A stretch of 64,000 nt of DNA from Neopestalotiopsis rosae (taxonomy: Eukaryota > Ascomycota > Sordariomycetes > Amphisphaeriales > Sporocadaceae), in NCBI GenBank assembly GCA_023078685.1, contig JALGAS010000004.1, positions 248,001 to 312,000 of the forward strand. The letters run 5' to 3'. Of this stretch, positions 11,111 to 22,022 are shown piece after piece; the first letter of the stretch is position 1, and the number at the start of each line of letters is the position of its first letter. The notes beneath the pieces were generated by a model. The model ran no database searches, had not been told where the DNA came from, and worked only from the letters and a program-made list of their open reading frames with translations. The position numbers were made by a program, and so were the translations under genes.

Positions 11111-12306
11111 TTATACCGTCCTTCCAGACTCCTCGGTATCCACAATAATTGGAAATCCGGCAGAGCGGTCCGGGCCTTGCAAGACAAGCTGCTCGTGGCG
11201 TCTCGCCTTGAGGTAGTCGCTAACGGAACGAATCAGGATAAACCATCCGACAATCATCAAAATATAGGCGACCCATTCTGAGCTGGCAATATCGTTGAGT
11301 GCACTGCCGCTGTCGTCGCCCGAGTTGACACTGTTTGGGTCGAAATCGTGGCTGTTTGGGTCCGGAGGCTGAGCGTATCCGTCGTTCGGTGAACTGTTCA
11401 TGCCGTCGGAGCTCGAGCTGCTCTTCATGTAGAAACCGTACTGAATGAGAGTGATGCCCAATCCAGCACGTGAGCCATTCTTTGCAGCGTGTGTCGAGTG
11501 CAACAAATATGTGAGAAGGAATCCGACAAGTTGAAAGGACATGGAGATCATGCCATTCCAAATAAAGCTGAAGATCGATCCAACTGGCATGCCGTCAATG
11601 TAGACTTCATCGGGTCCGCCCAGTCCAGGAGCCAGAATTGTCGTCTCCCAATAAGGTGGTGCAGAATCAGCAGCGGCTTGTTCGTACGTCTAGAGACAAG
11701 TCAGTTATATGCTACAAAGGTGTGGACAATTGATCCAACGTACCGGAGGTTGTTCCTCGACGATCTTTTCGCCTCTTTCTGGCCTCGCTGTCATGTTCGA
11801 AAAGACACCATCTGACTGGATGCCTCCACCATAGATTCTCGACGAGGCCTGTCCAGCACTACCGCCTGGTGCAGCTGACTGTCTCTCGGGCGCATTTGGC
11901 CTTTCGGCACTCGGTCTATTTGATGTCGCTGATGCGCCCGATACAGGAAAAGAGCTCTGGCGCACTAGGCGTTGTCTGTCATCGGGCTCGTCGTCATCGC
12001 TATCATCGCCGTCGGCGTCAAATGCATCGGCGAGGGTTGCATCGACATTCTGCTGCCGCCTCCGCTCGAGGGACGAGGCGCGAGAATGAAATGACGGCGG
12101 AGGCGAGTTGGGTATCCTCTGTCGCACGGAGGGAGCAACAGAGGAGATGGGAGTATCGAGATCGTCCTGATCGTGGGTGTCGACCTGTGTGACAGAGGCA
12201 CTCTGGTTAGCATGCGACAGTAGCGGAACACTCGGTGCAGCAGCGGGGAGGCCTCCACAAAAGAAGGGCGCAGATAGTGACTTACCCGTTCGTAGCGGCC
12301 AGCCAT
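11111..12306 (-). CDS. BSD2: Bsd2-like Nedd4-family-interacting membrane protein
   Basis: Bsd2 and its animal relatives NDFIP1/2 are endomembrane adaptors that bring Rsp5/Nedd4 ubiquitin ligases to metal transporters and other cargo for vacuolar sorting. Three exons (12306-12286, 12184-11744, 11689-11111) join in frame to 346 residues. Exon 1 encodes only MAGRYER. The N-terminal half is polar and acidic, while the C-terminal third has three hydrophobic helices, starting around GSIFSFIWNGMIS and including the very conserved THAAKNGSRAGLG loop. The Rsp5-binding PPTY motif (PPxY) is formed by the second splice junction: PP ends exon 2 and TY starts exon 3. A second PPY occurs shortly after it. 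The family match is strong in the helical core; the N-terminal part is poorly conserved. Confidence 0.92.
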
Positions 12307-13382
12307 GATCGCAAATAATACGAGGGGCCCGATTAAATGAGAACTCGTATGAAAAAAGTAACAATAGCCTTTGATGCTAAAGTTGGCTGCGCAGGAAAGG
12401 AGTAACAGAGGGTGTGTTGGTGGTTGCGCAGGCTGTCGGGGTGGTGATTACAGGCAGGCGCAATAGCAGCTGGTCACGCTTGACCAGTCCGGAAGTCCTC
12501 GGGGATAAGGCGAGGAGAGAAGGTGGCAAGGAAAAGGCTGTCGGTATGTCGGGAAACCGAGGCGAGCGGACAGGAGAGAAGGAAGAAAAGGAAAAAAGTG
12601 TCAAGTCGTCAAGAAAGAAAGCGCGAAACAGGCGCCGAGACAGCCAAAGAGAGTATGTTATCGAAATGCTGAACTGCGAAAGCTAATAAGGGGGTAAGAG
12701 AGAATTGAAATTGATGCAGCAGCCAGAAGCGTGGCGCTGATGTTTGCAGGTTATGGGGGTGACGATGTGAAGGTGACGGATCTAGGAAAGAGATCAGGAG
12801 AGCAGGAAGAAAGCGACCATGGGGGCATTGACACCGGCATAAACCAGCTGAGACACACCAAAGTCCGTGCCGCTTTGCCGCTGGATTGGGGTGTCCTTGG
12901 GCGCTTTAGGGGGCCCCCAGCGGACTACAAAGGCCCCCAAGGACGATGCTAGAATCACCTACTACGCCAAGAAAGCTGCCTTGCCCGTCTGCTGACCAAT
13001 AGACCCAAAGAGGCAGAGACAATAAAACGCACTGCCGCGTGCACTGCTGCTTAATTGCCTACGCTAAGCCCAGAAGCCCAGCACTAACCTGAAGAGTGCA
13101 CAGCATCCATCCAGGGTCCTTGTGCTGGGCTGGCTGGGGCAGTTTCTTTTTTATGCAATGCACTAATCCGGAGATATGCCGGTACGGGTCCGCGACATAT
13201 TGGCATCATCAATTTTCTAGAGCTCCGTTTGAGATAGCGTCCGTCGAGCTTGTGATTGTAATGCGCCTGGCGTGGTAAAATCAGACAGCAACTTGCGAAA
13301 ACTCTTGCTGCCACTCGCCCTTGCTGCCAAACAATGTGATTGTACAACCTAAAGTTCTGACAACACATACCAAAGAATCACA
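12307..13382. other. Divergent promoter region, BSD2 / CBP6
   Basis: This 1.1-kb stretch separates two divergently transcribed genes. A purine-rich strand (12480-12660) looks like the pyrimidine-rich 5' leader of the minus-strand gene. No coding exon is seen. Confidence 0.45.
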
Positions 13383-13876
13383 ATGTCCAAGCAAGCAGTT
13401 GTGAGTAAACACACCCCTGTTCAAGTTCTTCCAAATTTCTGTGGCAGTTCTGTAACTTACTGGTCCACCGTCACAGAGCGCGCAGTTCCACCTCCTCAAG
13501 GCGCTGAACAGGTGGCCCAAAGATACCCTTCGCCCGACGGTCCAACTCCAAGAAGTCCTAAAGAAGAGATTTGAGGGCAAGGGTGCAAGCTTGTCAGAGA
13601 AAGAAAAGCTTAGACAGGCCAATGCCTTGTACTCGTTACTGGACAACCGGTATAAGAAGAAGGTATATGCGCCCACTATTGCCGTAGAAGCGTATGCGTG
13701 AAAGAAAGCTGACCTCGCTCCAGTACCCGATCAATGGCGAACACTCGATCATGAAACCGAAGAGCAACCCAACATACTTTGCCGACCTTGTCCGAGAATT
13801 AGAGGAAGCCCCGAACCGATCGTGGCTAGACAGGACCATGCTACGGCTCAAGGGTATCATCCGTCTACAACAATAA
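13383..13876 (+). CDS. CBP6: CBP6/UQCC2-like mitochondrial cytochrome b assembly factor
   Basis: Three exons (13383-13400, 13477-13662, 13724-13876) join in frame to 118 residues. In yeast, Cbp6 acts with Cbp3 at the mitochondrial ribosome exit to help make and protect newly made cytochrome b for complex III. The resemblance lies in the short helical layout and signatures such as LLKALNRWPKDTLRP near the N terminus and ALYSLLDNRYKKKYP in the middle. There is no membrane helix. The first coding exon is just 18 bases (MSKQAV). The whole is typical in length for the family, but the family is weakly conserved, so the name rests on layout and a few motifs. Confidence 0.75.
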
Positions 13877-14144
13877 AGAATATAAGGATGCAAAATCATG
13901 CGAGAACCACAAAGCTGGCTAGAATAATGCTTGTACAATAAAGGGCTGGAGTAAGGACCTGGTTATTAGGTCGCCTCTGTCCAGTGTGTAAATTCATGTA
14001 TAGAAATGAAGACCCCGAACGCCATGATATCCATTGTCTCGTTATGCCTGATCAACAATGAGATCCGTCTAGATTCTATCTTCAATCACCTTTTACAGAC
14101 CAAGTCATGACCACAATCAACCACTAGGGTATTATCTCCGACGT

Positions 14145-15255
14145 CTAAATGATCTTGCCCTCAGGGTCGAACTTGTTGAAAAGCTCCATGGACTTTTCGT
14201 ACATGGCAAATACGATACCGCCGCTGAGGATCAATCTTCCCAGTCTTGGAACCGCTCCACTCCAAAACGTGAAGAAGCCCTCTTGCTTGAAGATCATGCT
14301 TGCGCACCGGAAGCTGTTGCCGTAAACCTGCTTGGCCTCGATACTCTGCATCCTCGTCTTGATGGTGTCCAGAGGTTGCGTAGCGTACACAGTAATGACA
14401 CCGGCAACACCACCAATACCAAAGGTGCCCAGCATGCCCAGCTTCTCACCTGGCGCCGTGTAGCTTTCTGCCAGCTGCTTCAAGGTGGTATAGGATCCAA
14501 AACGGACGGCCGAGTTGGCACTCTGTCTGGCCGCGGTCGGTACGAGACCTTGGAAGAATCCACGCATACCGCGCTCTTTGTAGATAATGGGGATAGCGTC
14601 GAGAAAGCCCTTCATTCGGGGGTTGGCACGCTTTCGGTCGTCAATGAGGGTGGTCTTGATAGATTCGGTAGGTGTCACGGCAAAGAGAGACTCGGTCATG
14701 CCGGCGAAGAAACCGGCAATCACATTTCGGGGACCGGAAACCTTGCCGTTTTCATCGGCCAAGAGGCGCTTGTATTGTTCAAAGGCGACAAAACCTGTTG
14801 CAATTTGAAGGGAATCTTAGTCACGCGACCAATCTCGAGGACAGCAACTGGCAGGTATACATACGGATGGCTGCCTTTGCCGAGTTTCCAATGATCAAGG
14901 TCGTGCATCCAGCATACCATTGAGGGCCAAACGGTGGCCATGGAAGTTTCTGGCCTTCTGCTAGCTTGCGGTTGAGCTGTGATCTAGTCTTTGCGACTAC
15001 AAAGGATTGTTAATAAGATCCGAGGACAATTGTAACTGGCTGTTTCGCAACTTACACTCGGCTGGGTACGTGATGGCTTCAGACGGATAGTAGGTTAGCG
15101 ATCGCACTTGGCAAGATGGTACCAATATCCAGCTCACAGATTTCGATAGCTCCAGCCAATGCGCCTGCAATGATGGACCGCGACGTGCTGGGTTTCTTGG
15201 GCATGGACGCGTCCTGTTGCGCCAGTGGCGGCTGCTGGGCCGCTGCAGTTGCCAT
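14145..15255 (-). CDS. CTP1: Mitochondrial citrate/tricarboxylate carrier
   Basis: The carrier exchanges citrate for malate or other tricarboxylates across the inner mitochondrial membrane and supplies cytosolic acetyl-CoA. Four exons (15255-15138, 15076-15056, 14996-14865, 14794-14145) join in frame to 306 residues, the standard length. Three mitochondrial-carrier repeats are visible, each with its P-x-[DE]-x-x-[KR] signature: YPAEFAKTR, TPTESIKTT and QPLDTIKTR. The GxxxG-rich SIIAGALAGAIE start of repeat 1 and LPWPPFGPQWYAG match CTP1-type carriers. Exon 2 is only 21 bases and encodes the first half of signature 1. The ATG giving MATAAAQQ was chosen; another ATG lies four codons upstream. 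The call is secure. Confidence 0.94.
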
Positions 15256-16560
15256 ATTTTCTTGCAATCAATCGCGTTAGGGAGAAGGATTCGGATAATG
15301 TGTCGATTGCTGGCAAACTGGCTGGTCGGTGGTGTTGGAGTCGCCGACAGAGGCCGCGATGGTGATGATGATGTCTTTTTTGTTCCGATGCCGCTATTCG
15401 AAGGGCTGAAAAGTTTCGGCGGGGCATTTCGACTCTTGTCCGTCGTAGCGGGACCGGGGCGCCGCTACTGAATGTCATTTACTGGGGTGTACCTGAGCTT
15501 TCCACCCGCCCGGAAGCTTTCAGGCACTCGGTATGTCCCACATTTTCATAGTAAGCAGCAGCAAGCAATGGTCAATTACTGTGAAACTTGTTGTTTTGTT
15601 GCTGATGCGCTCGAATTGTTCGGGTGAACGTTCATCGCCAAGTTATAATTTCGAAGAATTTCTTGTGCATTGTTGGCTTGTTTGTATGGTCACCTAGTGG
15701 TCTATCAGGCTTGGGTTGTGGATGCCGATGCACTGGCGCATATTGGTTTTTGCAGTGGCTGGGCGTTTGGCTGGTTTGGCTGGCTGCCGTAAGAAACCCA
15801 ACTGCTGATCAACCGCCGCATGTCGAGACAAGACGGCCAATCACATCGCATCAAAGTGTGAGAGGTTCCGACTCTCTCACGAGACATATTTCGCACTCAC
15901 TTCAAATGGGTTTCAGTGCTGCCTACATGTGCATCATCATTATTCGTAACTCGAAACTTTGCTCTCGAAATAAAAAGCTGTATGCCTGGCATTGACCTGA
16001 CGTGCGCGCCAGGTAGTTACTCTTTTAGAGATCAATCGCTAAATCGGGTGCTTCGGGGGGTTCCAACAGCATCAACCGTCTATTTTGCAGCCCGAAACGA
16101 ACAGATATTTGCTTCCTACAGCAGCACCGCCCCCTTATTATTACGCGCTGACGAAGACTTTTTGCCATTTGACCATCAGGCATCATTTTTTTTGGCAAAT
16201 AACCCTGACATCACGCTGCCAGGATAAGGATTTACGAATAGTTCAACGTGGCCTGCGCTGAGCCTCCGCATTGCTGCTCACTTGATCAGATCGCCGTCCA
16301 AGGTACTTTAATCGAGGCCGCCCGCGCGCCCCGGGAACTGCCCTAGAACCCGGATCCTGACCGAATTTCCCGGGATCTTGCGCTTGTAGCAAACTGACGT
16401 CGACCCCCGGAATTTCAATCTGCGACCGACCGGTTGGGAGAGCTTTATTCAAACCACTTCTTTGCATTTCGAATACTCCTCTAGTAATTCTCACGATTCA
16501 TTCTACATTTCTTCTATACACCGCCCGAAAACAAGGGTGCAACCGTGGATTTATTCTTTC
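15256..16560. other. Divergent promoter region, CTP1 / unknown gene
   Basis: This 1.3-kb stretch lies between two divergent genes. It holds T-rich and CT-rich leader-like sequence and no coding exon that I can support. Confidence 0.4.
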
Positions 16561-18451
16561 ATGCCCACGAGTACGCAACAGATGGCGGAGTATGTTGAGG
16601 CGCGCTCGTTAGCCTCACTCAATAGCTTGGCCAGCAACCCACCTCAGTATCCTACAAATCCGACAGAGAAAAGACAGGAACCTCTGACTCTGTATATTTC
16701 GAGAGTACCGGGGACTCGAGGTATCTTCCCCTGACTTTTGAGATCACACGAAGACACTGACCCTCATTCCAGATATTATCCTGTCGCCTTACAAGCCCCA
16801 AATTAAGAATGTCACAGCAGAAGACGTAGCTACGTCCCTTTATTATGTGCATCTTGACACGCCAGAAGATGAGCTTCTGGTGTCAAACTCGCCTGGTGAG
16901 GCCGCTCCTCGCCGGCCAAGTTTGGAAAGCGCGCGGACTACGATAAGTCGGAAACCTCTTGCAGGAGCGCCGCCGGGTCTAACAAACCCGGGTAAAACGT
17001 CAGAACCTCCGGGGCGAACTCCTAGTATCCTGCGACCGGGGCCTGGAGGAAGAGAAAACCACCCAATAGCTGCTCAAGCGCCGCAACCATTCCCGCACCA
17101 TGACCCGTCCGTTCCAGTCTCCCAAGGGCCGCCGCCGCCTATCCACAGGAAACCACTGGCTCCTAAGGAAATGACGGTTGACACCCAGATTCATCCTCCA
17201 ACGCCGCCGCCACACGAATACTTGGATCTCTCAAAACTTCCTCCCAAGCCATCAGAGATTGATACCCATCCAGAATATGGCATTCCACCCCTGCCACCAA
17301 GACAGGACATGCGCTCCCCGTCTCCTTTGAAGCGCAAGCCCTTCACCCCCTTTTCCCTCACACTAATCCGCCGTGATCGCACCTCGCAGCAACAATGGAA
17401 CGTGGGAAAGATCGCCTCATTTCAATTAGACCATCCTGAACAGATCCCGGACGAGAAGCTGATACCATCGCCATCAGTTAGCATACACCTTGAGACTCCA
17501 GGTTATGCCAAGTTTCGGGGAATGCCGCCGCCAGGCACGGCGTTTGATATCAGGGATATTAGAGAGAGTCTTGATATCATACGCCCAGGCAGCTCTTCTG
17601 CAAGTCCTCCCAAGTTCGCGTCTCCTCCGCGACCACGCCCTGCCAGGCCCGTGGATGTTGCCAACACACATACCTCACCCACCAGTGGTGCGATATTTGA
17701 GCGCCAGGTGAAGATGGCTTACGGCCCATCTTGGGCCTCGAATATTCGAAATGCCTTCAAGCGTCCAAAGTCGCGAGATGACGATCTTCCCGTTTCACCA
17801 GGACGGCCAGGGCACGTACGGCAAACCAGTAACATTTCCATCGGCTCGTTTGGTGGAGACTTTGATGGAGGCGAGCCTCCTGTCATTACAATGCCCAGTC
17901 AAGGTCTCAAGGCGCAAGGCTATACGTTCTTTAGTCCTTGGGATGGTCGTTGCGAGTTTCGAACGGGAAATGGAGGGCGCAGTTTGCGGTGCCGGCACAT
18001 TCTACCAATGCATACGAGCCAGTGGAACCCGCTCGCTGATGGTCTCGACGAGGACATGGCAGGAGCAATGGGACACAAGAGACACGGCTCGCGAAGTCCG
18101 AAGGTGAAGGGTAACGATATTTCCGAGTTGCGATTCAACCTCCCCAGTTCCGAGCTTTTTAACAACAAACCGTCGGATTCGGATAGACCACACGAGGCAC
18201 GGGAGCGCACCCGAGACAAGATATTAAACTCCATGATCAACAAGACGGAAGATGACTTGGAGGATGAAGAGTACGAGTCAGTGGGCTTTGACCTGAGTCT
18301 TGGCCGCGAAAAGGCTGGGGGCGGAAACAGAGGGAAGCGAGCCAAAATGGGCAAATTGATCATTTGGGACGAAGGTCTCAAGATGTTGGATCTGGTGGTA
18401 GCAGCCAATATTGGCATCTGGTGGAATGTGTGGGAAAGAAAGATGAATTAG
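16561..18451 (+). CDS. Conserved-looking protein of unknown function
   Basis: Exons 16561-16720 and 16773-18451 join in phase to 612 residues; a second in-frame ATG at 16582 would give 605. I do not recognise a named domain. The first 80 residues look folded and conserved (LYISRVPGTR followed by DIILSPYKP and TSLYYVHLDTPEDE), then comes a long proline- and serine-rich disordered stretch to about residue 330. A second compact region follows with GYTFFSPWDGRCEFRTGNGG, then RCRHILP. The C terminus ends in a hydrophobic segment (MLDLVVAANIGIWWNVWERK). Strong codon bias and an in-phase intron with a normal acceptor support a real gene. The two conserved blocks joined by a flexible linker suggest a scaffold or adaptor, but that is a guess. 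Confidence 0.8.
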
Positions 18452-20235
18452 ATCCGGGAACCAAAAGCGACAAATAGAATCAAGACGAAGCATTATGCAA
18501 GCGAGCGGCATATATATGACGATATTCATAAGTACTTAGATAGATACCTACCCAAAATAAGAAGCGCAGTATGAAACTTTCGAGGTATGCGCTGCACTTC
18601 TTCACCTGCATAATAGCCAGGTGAAGCTAGCAGACATGCGATAGTAAGGAGGTCGCAGCACTGTCCTTCTCGGCAGAACCCATATACTCCAAGCTGAGGC
18701 TGTTCTACAACAACGTCTATTCTGCCAGACGACCAAATCAGTGCCCATAGCCTCTCGCCCGCCTCACCTGCAGAAACACAAGGATACAACAACCCCGACC
18801 ACAGTAGCTCCCTCCTTCGGCCTGCGAGAGCTTGACAGTAAGGTCATCACGTCAACGACCTTCAACATCTGTCCATGGCGTTTGGCAGCGACCTTCGATC
18901 TTCACTCAAACCATGGTCTATGCAGCAGGCGCGCCATCATGATTCGACTATTGGACAAGATTCGTCCGAGCTTCCGTTGTGAAATATCCAACCTATGCCA
19001 AATCCGATCAGAAAGGCGAGGTACAACGAACATGTAACGTTCTTGGGGAACATTTCAACTTTTCTCTATGTCATGGAATGAAGTATATGAGTTGAGCAAG
19101 GCTAGCAATAAAGAGAGGGTCTTTCGTATGAGTAGCAAGTATTAATATACTAGAGAATCAAATGTGCAGGAAGCTTTAGGAGTTTCCGAGAAACGGGGAT
19201 CATCTTCTAGAGTCAAGCCCGTCAGGCCCAAGAGGCCGAGGCACAGTCGCCCTCCCCGCGCCCCCGCCGCAGAAGCAACCGAATCAACCGTCGATAGCTG
19301 AGTGAGATTCGACCTCACTGAGTCCTGGTTTTTCCGCAGTTGTCATGGTCTGCAGCTGTCATGTTCGTGATTGCCGTAGTTAGTGCGCTCTGAAGGAGCT
19401 CGAATAAACGCCTTCCCGACCTCGTATCGACCCAGATTTATATAATGTATATCTTTAATATTTCGGGAAATGATAAGCGCCTAAAAATAAATTCTTCTTT
19501 CATTTTTCCAATTTAATTAAAAAAATATAAAAGAAAAATAAGATATAAAATTTTAATAAATTAGAGCTAACTGGCGGCTGCGCTTTCCCCCTTTCCCCCG
19601 GCCCTCTCCGTATCCTCGTTCCGGCACACTCGTACCATCATTATATATTCTTTTGCCTTTTGGAGAAGGACAGTATTCTTGGATGATCTTTTTGAATTAT
19701 TGCTGGGTATATTTATTCTTATAGGTCTTGCACTCGCATTTCGAGGTTATGCTGATTCCAAATTTGCAGTCAAGCTTGAGACTCATACAGTTAGGCGATG
19801 GCAGTTAGTACAAGTTCGGGGTGACCAAGGAATCACGTTGAATATCTCCATCGATGATCGTTTTCGATAAAGCAAAGTATGTATTTGTTATGAACCTAAC
19901 ATTTGTGTATGTACGTTGTTGAGTTGTTATAGACCGTTTGGTAAAGCAGAAACAGGCGACTATTTACAAAGTCAAGGTCAAAATCAAATATGGAAGGGAA
20001 TAAGAGGGCGAACCCAAGCTGCTTCACGCAGCAAGAAGTGAAGAAAGCAGACAGAAAAAAAAAACAAGAGCAAAACAGAACAAGATGACAGCACGGAGAT
20101 CCCCAAACACCTACACAATCAGCCGACTTGACGAGACGAAAACTCTTTCAACTCCGTGACTCCAACTGTAGAGCAATCAAAGCGTTGCTCACCTACATTT
20201 GCCACCATCAAACGCCCTTGTCTCCCGTATTTTAC
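18452..20235. other. 1.8-kb gene-free region with AT-rich patch
   Basis: It lies between convergent genes. A very AT-rich patch at about 19440-19562 sits next to a GC-rich stretch (19220-19270 and after 19570). One 63-codon open frame at 19679-19870 begins without a normal ATG and is not supported as a gene. Confidence 0.4.
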
Positions 20236-22022
20236 TCAAATACCCGAATCAATCTTGGGCGGCGCCTTGGGTGCATAGGCGCGCCAGTCGGCACACTGCT
20301 TTTGGTAGGCAGCCAGGTCCGCCGAGCTGATCAGAGCAGCCTGCTCGTTGCGACGCTCCATGAAGTCGACCGAGAGACCGCCGCTCACGTGCCAGGCAAT
20401 GTGGCAGTGCATGAGCCAGTTGCCGGGGTTGTCCGACTTGAAGGCGAGGATCACGTAGCCCGAGGCGGGCAGCATGGTGACGTCGCGGCGGGTGGGGTTG
20501 TTGAAGTTGAGCGACGAGCTCATGGCCGTGGTAAAGGTGGACGAGGCGGCGTGGCCGAGGACCAGGAAGTCGTGGCCGTGCAGGTGCATGGGGTGCGGGA
20601 GGGGCGACAGGTTCTGCACCACCCAGTAGGTCCAAATGTTCTTGTCGTCGACGATGACGAGGTTCTCGCGCCGCGGGTACGACGTGTTGCCCGTCAGCAC
20701 GTAGTCGAGGACGGGCTTGTCCCACTGTACGTCGATGGAGCTGCCGTTGACGTACCAGCTCACGGGCGTGGTGAAGTTGAGGGAAATGTCCAGGTTGTGC
20801 GCCGGGTCCTGGACTTGGGGGCCCAGGTTGGTGGTGTCGGCCGTGCGGGTGACGACGGGCGTGTAGTCGGTGCGGTCCTGGCAGGCGGCGTCCGGAGGTA
20901 CGGTGCCGGGGTCGGTGGGATTTACGGCTTTGGCGCCTTGGTAGCGGAAGATGGCAGCTGGTCGGGGATTGTTCGATGTTCCGCAGAGGTTGGTTGGCGA
21001 CAGTGTCACGTTGAACCAGTAGTTGCCGACCGCCTTGGAAGCATCGATCAAGACATCATAACGCTGACCAGTTCCCAAAAAGATGTTGTTGAGAGTCATG
21101 GAATTGACCGGGACCAGATCCGTGGCAATGACTGTCATATCGTGACCAACGAGTGACACTTGGTAGTTGTGTTCGACCGAAGGATTGATCAAGCGGAGAC
21201 GGTGACGCTTGCCAGGAGTCAATGTGACGACCGAGTACTTGCCCTGAGCTGGGTTTGCTGGGTTGATGTTGGTGCCATTGAACAAGACATTGTCACTGGG
21301 GGGAGGGCCTCCGCTCTGAGTGCGCAAAACAATGTCATCAGCCGAGTCGTAGTAATAGTCGCTGATGGGATACACGCCCAGGTCAATATCGTAATTGTTG
21401 GAAGCTGGGCCATCAATCTGAATCGTGCCCCAGACCCCATTTCCATATTGCGCAGAAAAGTGAGAGTGATACCAGGTGGTGCCGTATTGAGCCGCCTTGA
21501 ACTTGTAGGTTCTGGACTTGCCCGGGGCAAGGGCACACTCGGTAACACCATTCACGCCGTCATGGACATTGGTTCCAAGCTGGCGAAGACCATGCCAGTG
21601 GATCGATGTGCTATATCACTCGTTAATACCATGCAACTCTGAAAGTGTGTGGGTGTTACGTACCCATTTGTAGGCATGCTGTTCTTGACATTAACAGTGA
21701 TCGTGTCACCCCATTTGGCATACAGGGTCGGGCCAGGGAATTGGCCATTGATCAACTGTACAAAGCTCTTGACGACGCCGTCAGGTCCCTTCCAGTTGTG
21801 GACCTCGGTAATCTCCAAATTGTAGGTCACGGAGCCACCAGCCGGAGTCGCAGTCTCATAATCCGTGGTAATGTCAAAGTTGGACGTCCAGCAGCGACGG
21901 TTGCTCGCAGTGTTGCAAGTAGACTGTCGAGCCTCAAGGTCTTGAGTGATGGCCGCAGCTGTGGTGGCACCTGCAAAAAGCAGACAGGACAAGAGCCCCT
22001 TTAGAGAAAAGGTGGCAAACAT
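20236..22022 (-). CDS. Secreted laccase (multicopper oxidase)
   Basis: Laccases oxidise phenols and related substrates with reduction of oxygen to water. Exons 22022-21664 and 21610-20236 join in phase to 577 residues. A signal peptide covers about residues 1-24 and is followed by a basic propeptide end (LEAR). All four copper-binding motifs are present: HWHG (124-127), WYHSH (166-170), HPMHLHGH, and HCHIAWH (521-527). The protein ends in DSGI, matching the DSGL/DSGI/DSGV C-terminal plug of ascomycete laccases that is cut after that motif. Many NxT/NxS sites fit a glycosylated extracellular enzyme. A TATA box lies 122 bases upstream of the start. Likely roles are pigment formation, lignin or phenol oxidation; the sequence does not tell which. 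Confidence 0.95.

Noticed and set aside
19679..19870. 63-codon frame with a hydrophobic start
   Set aside because: No ATG start, AT-rich surroundings and no relatives.
20128..21156. 342-codon plus-strand open frame opposite the laccase
   Set aside because: Low-complexity Val/Arg/Gly-rich translation caused by antisense reading of a GC-rich gene; the laccase copper motifs settle the strand.
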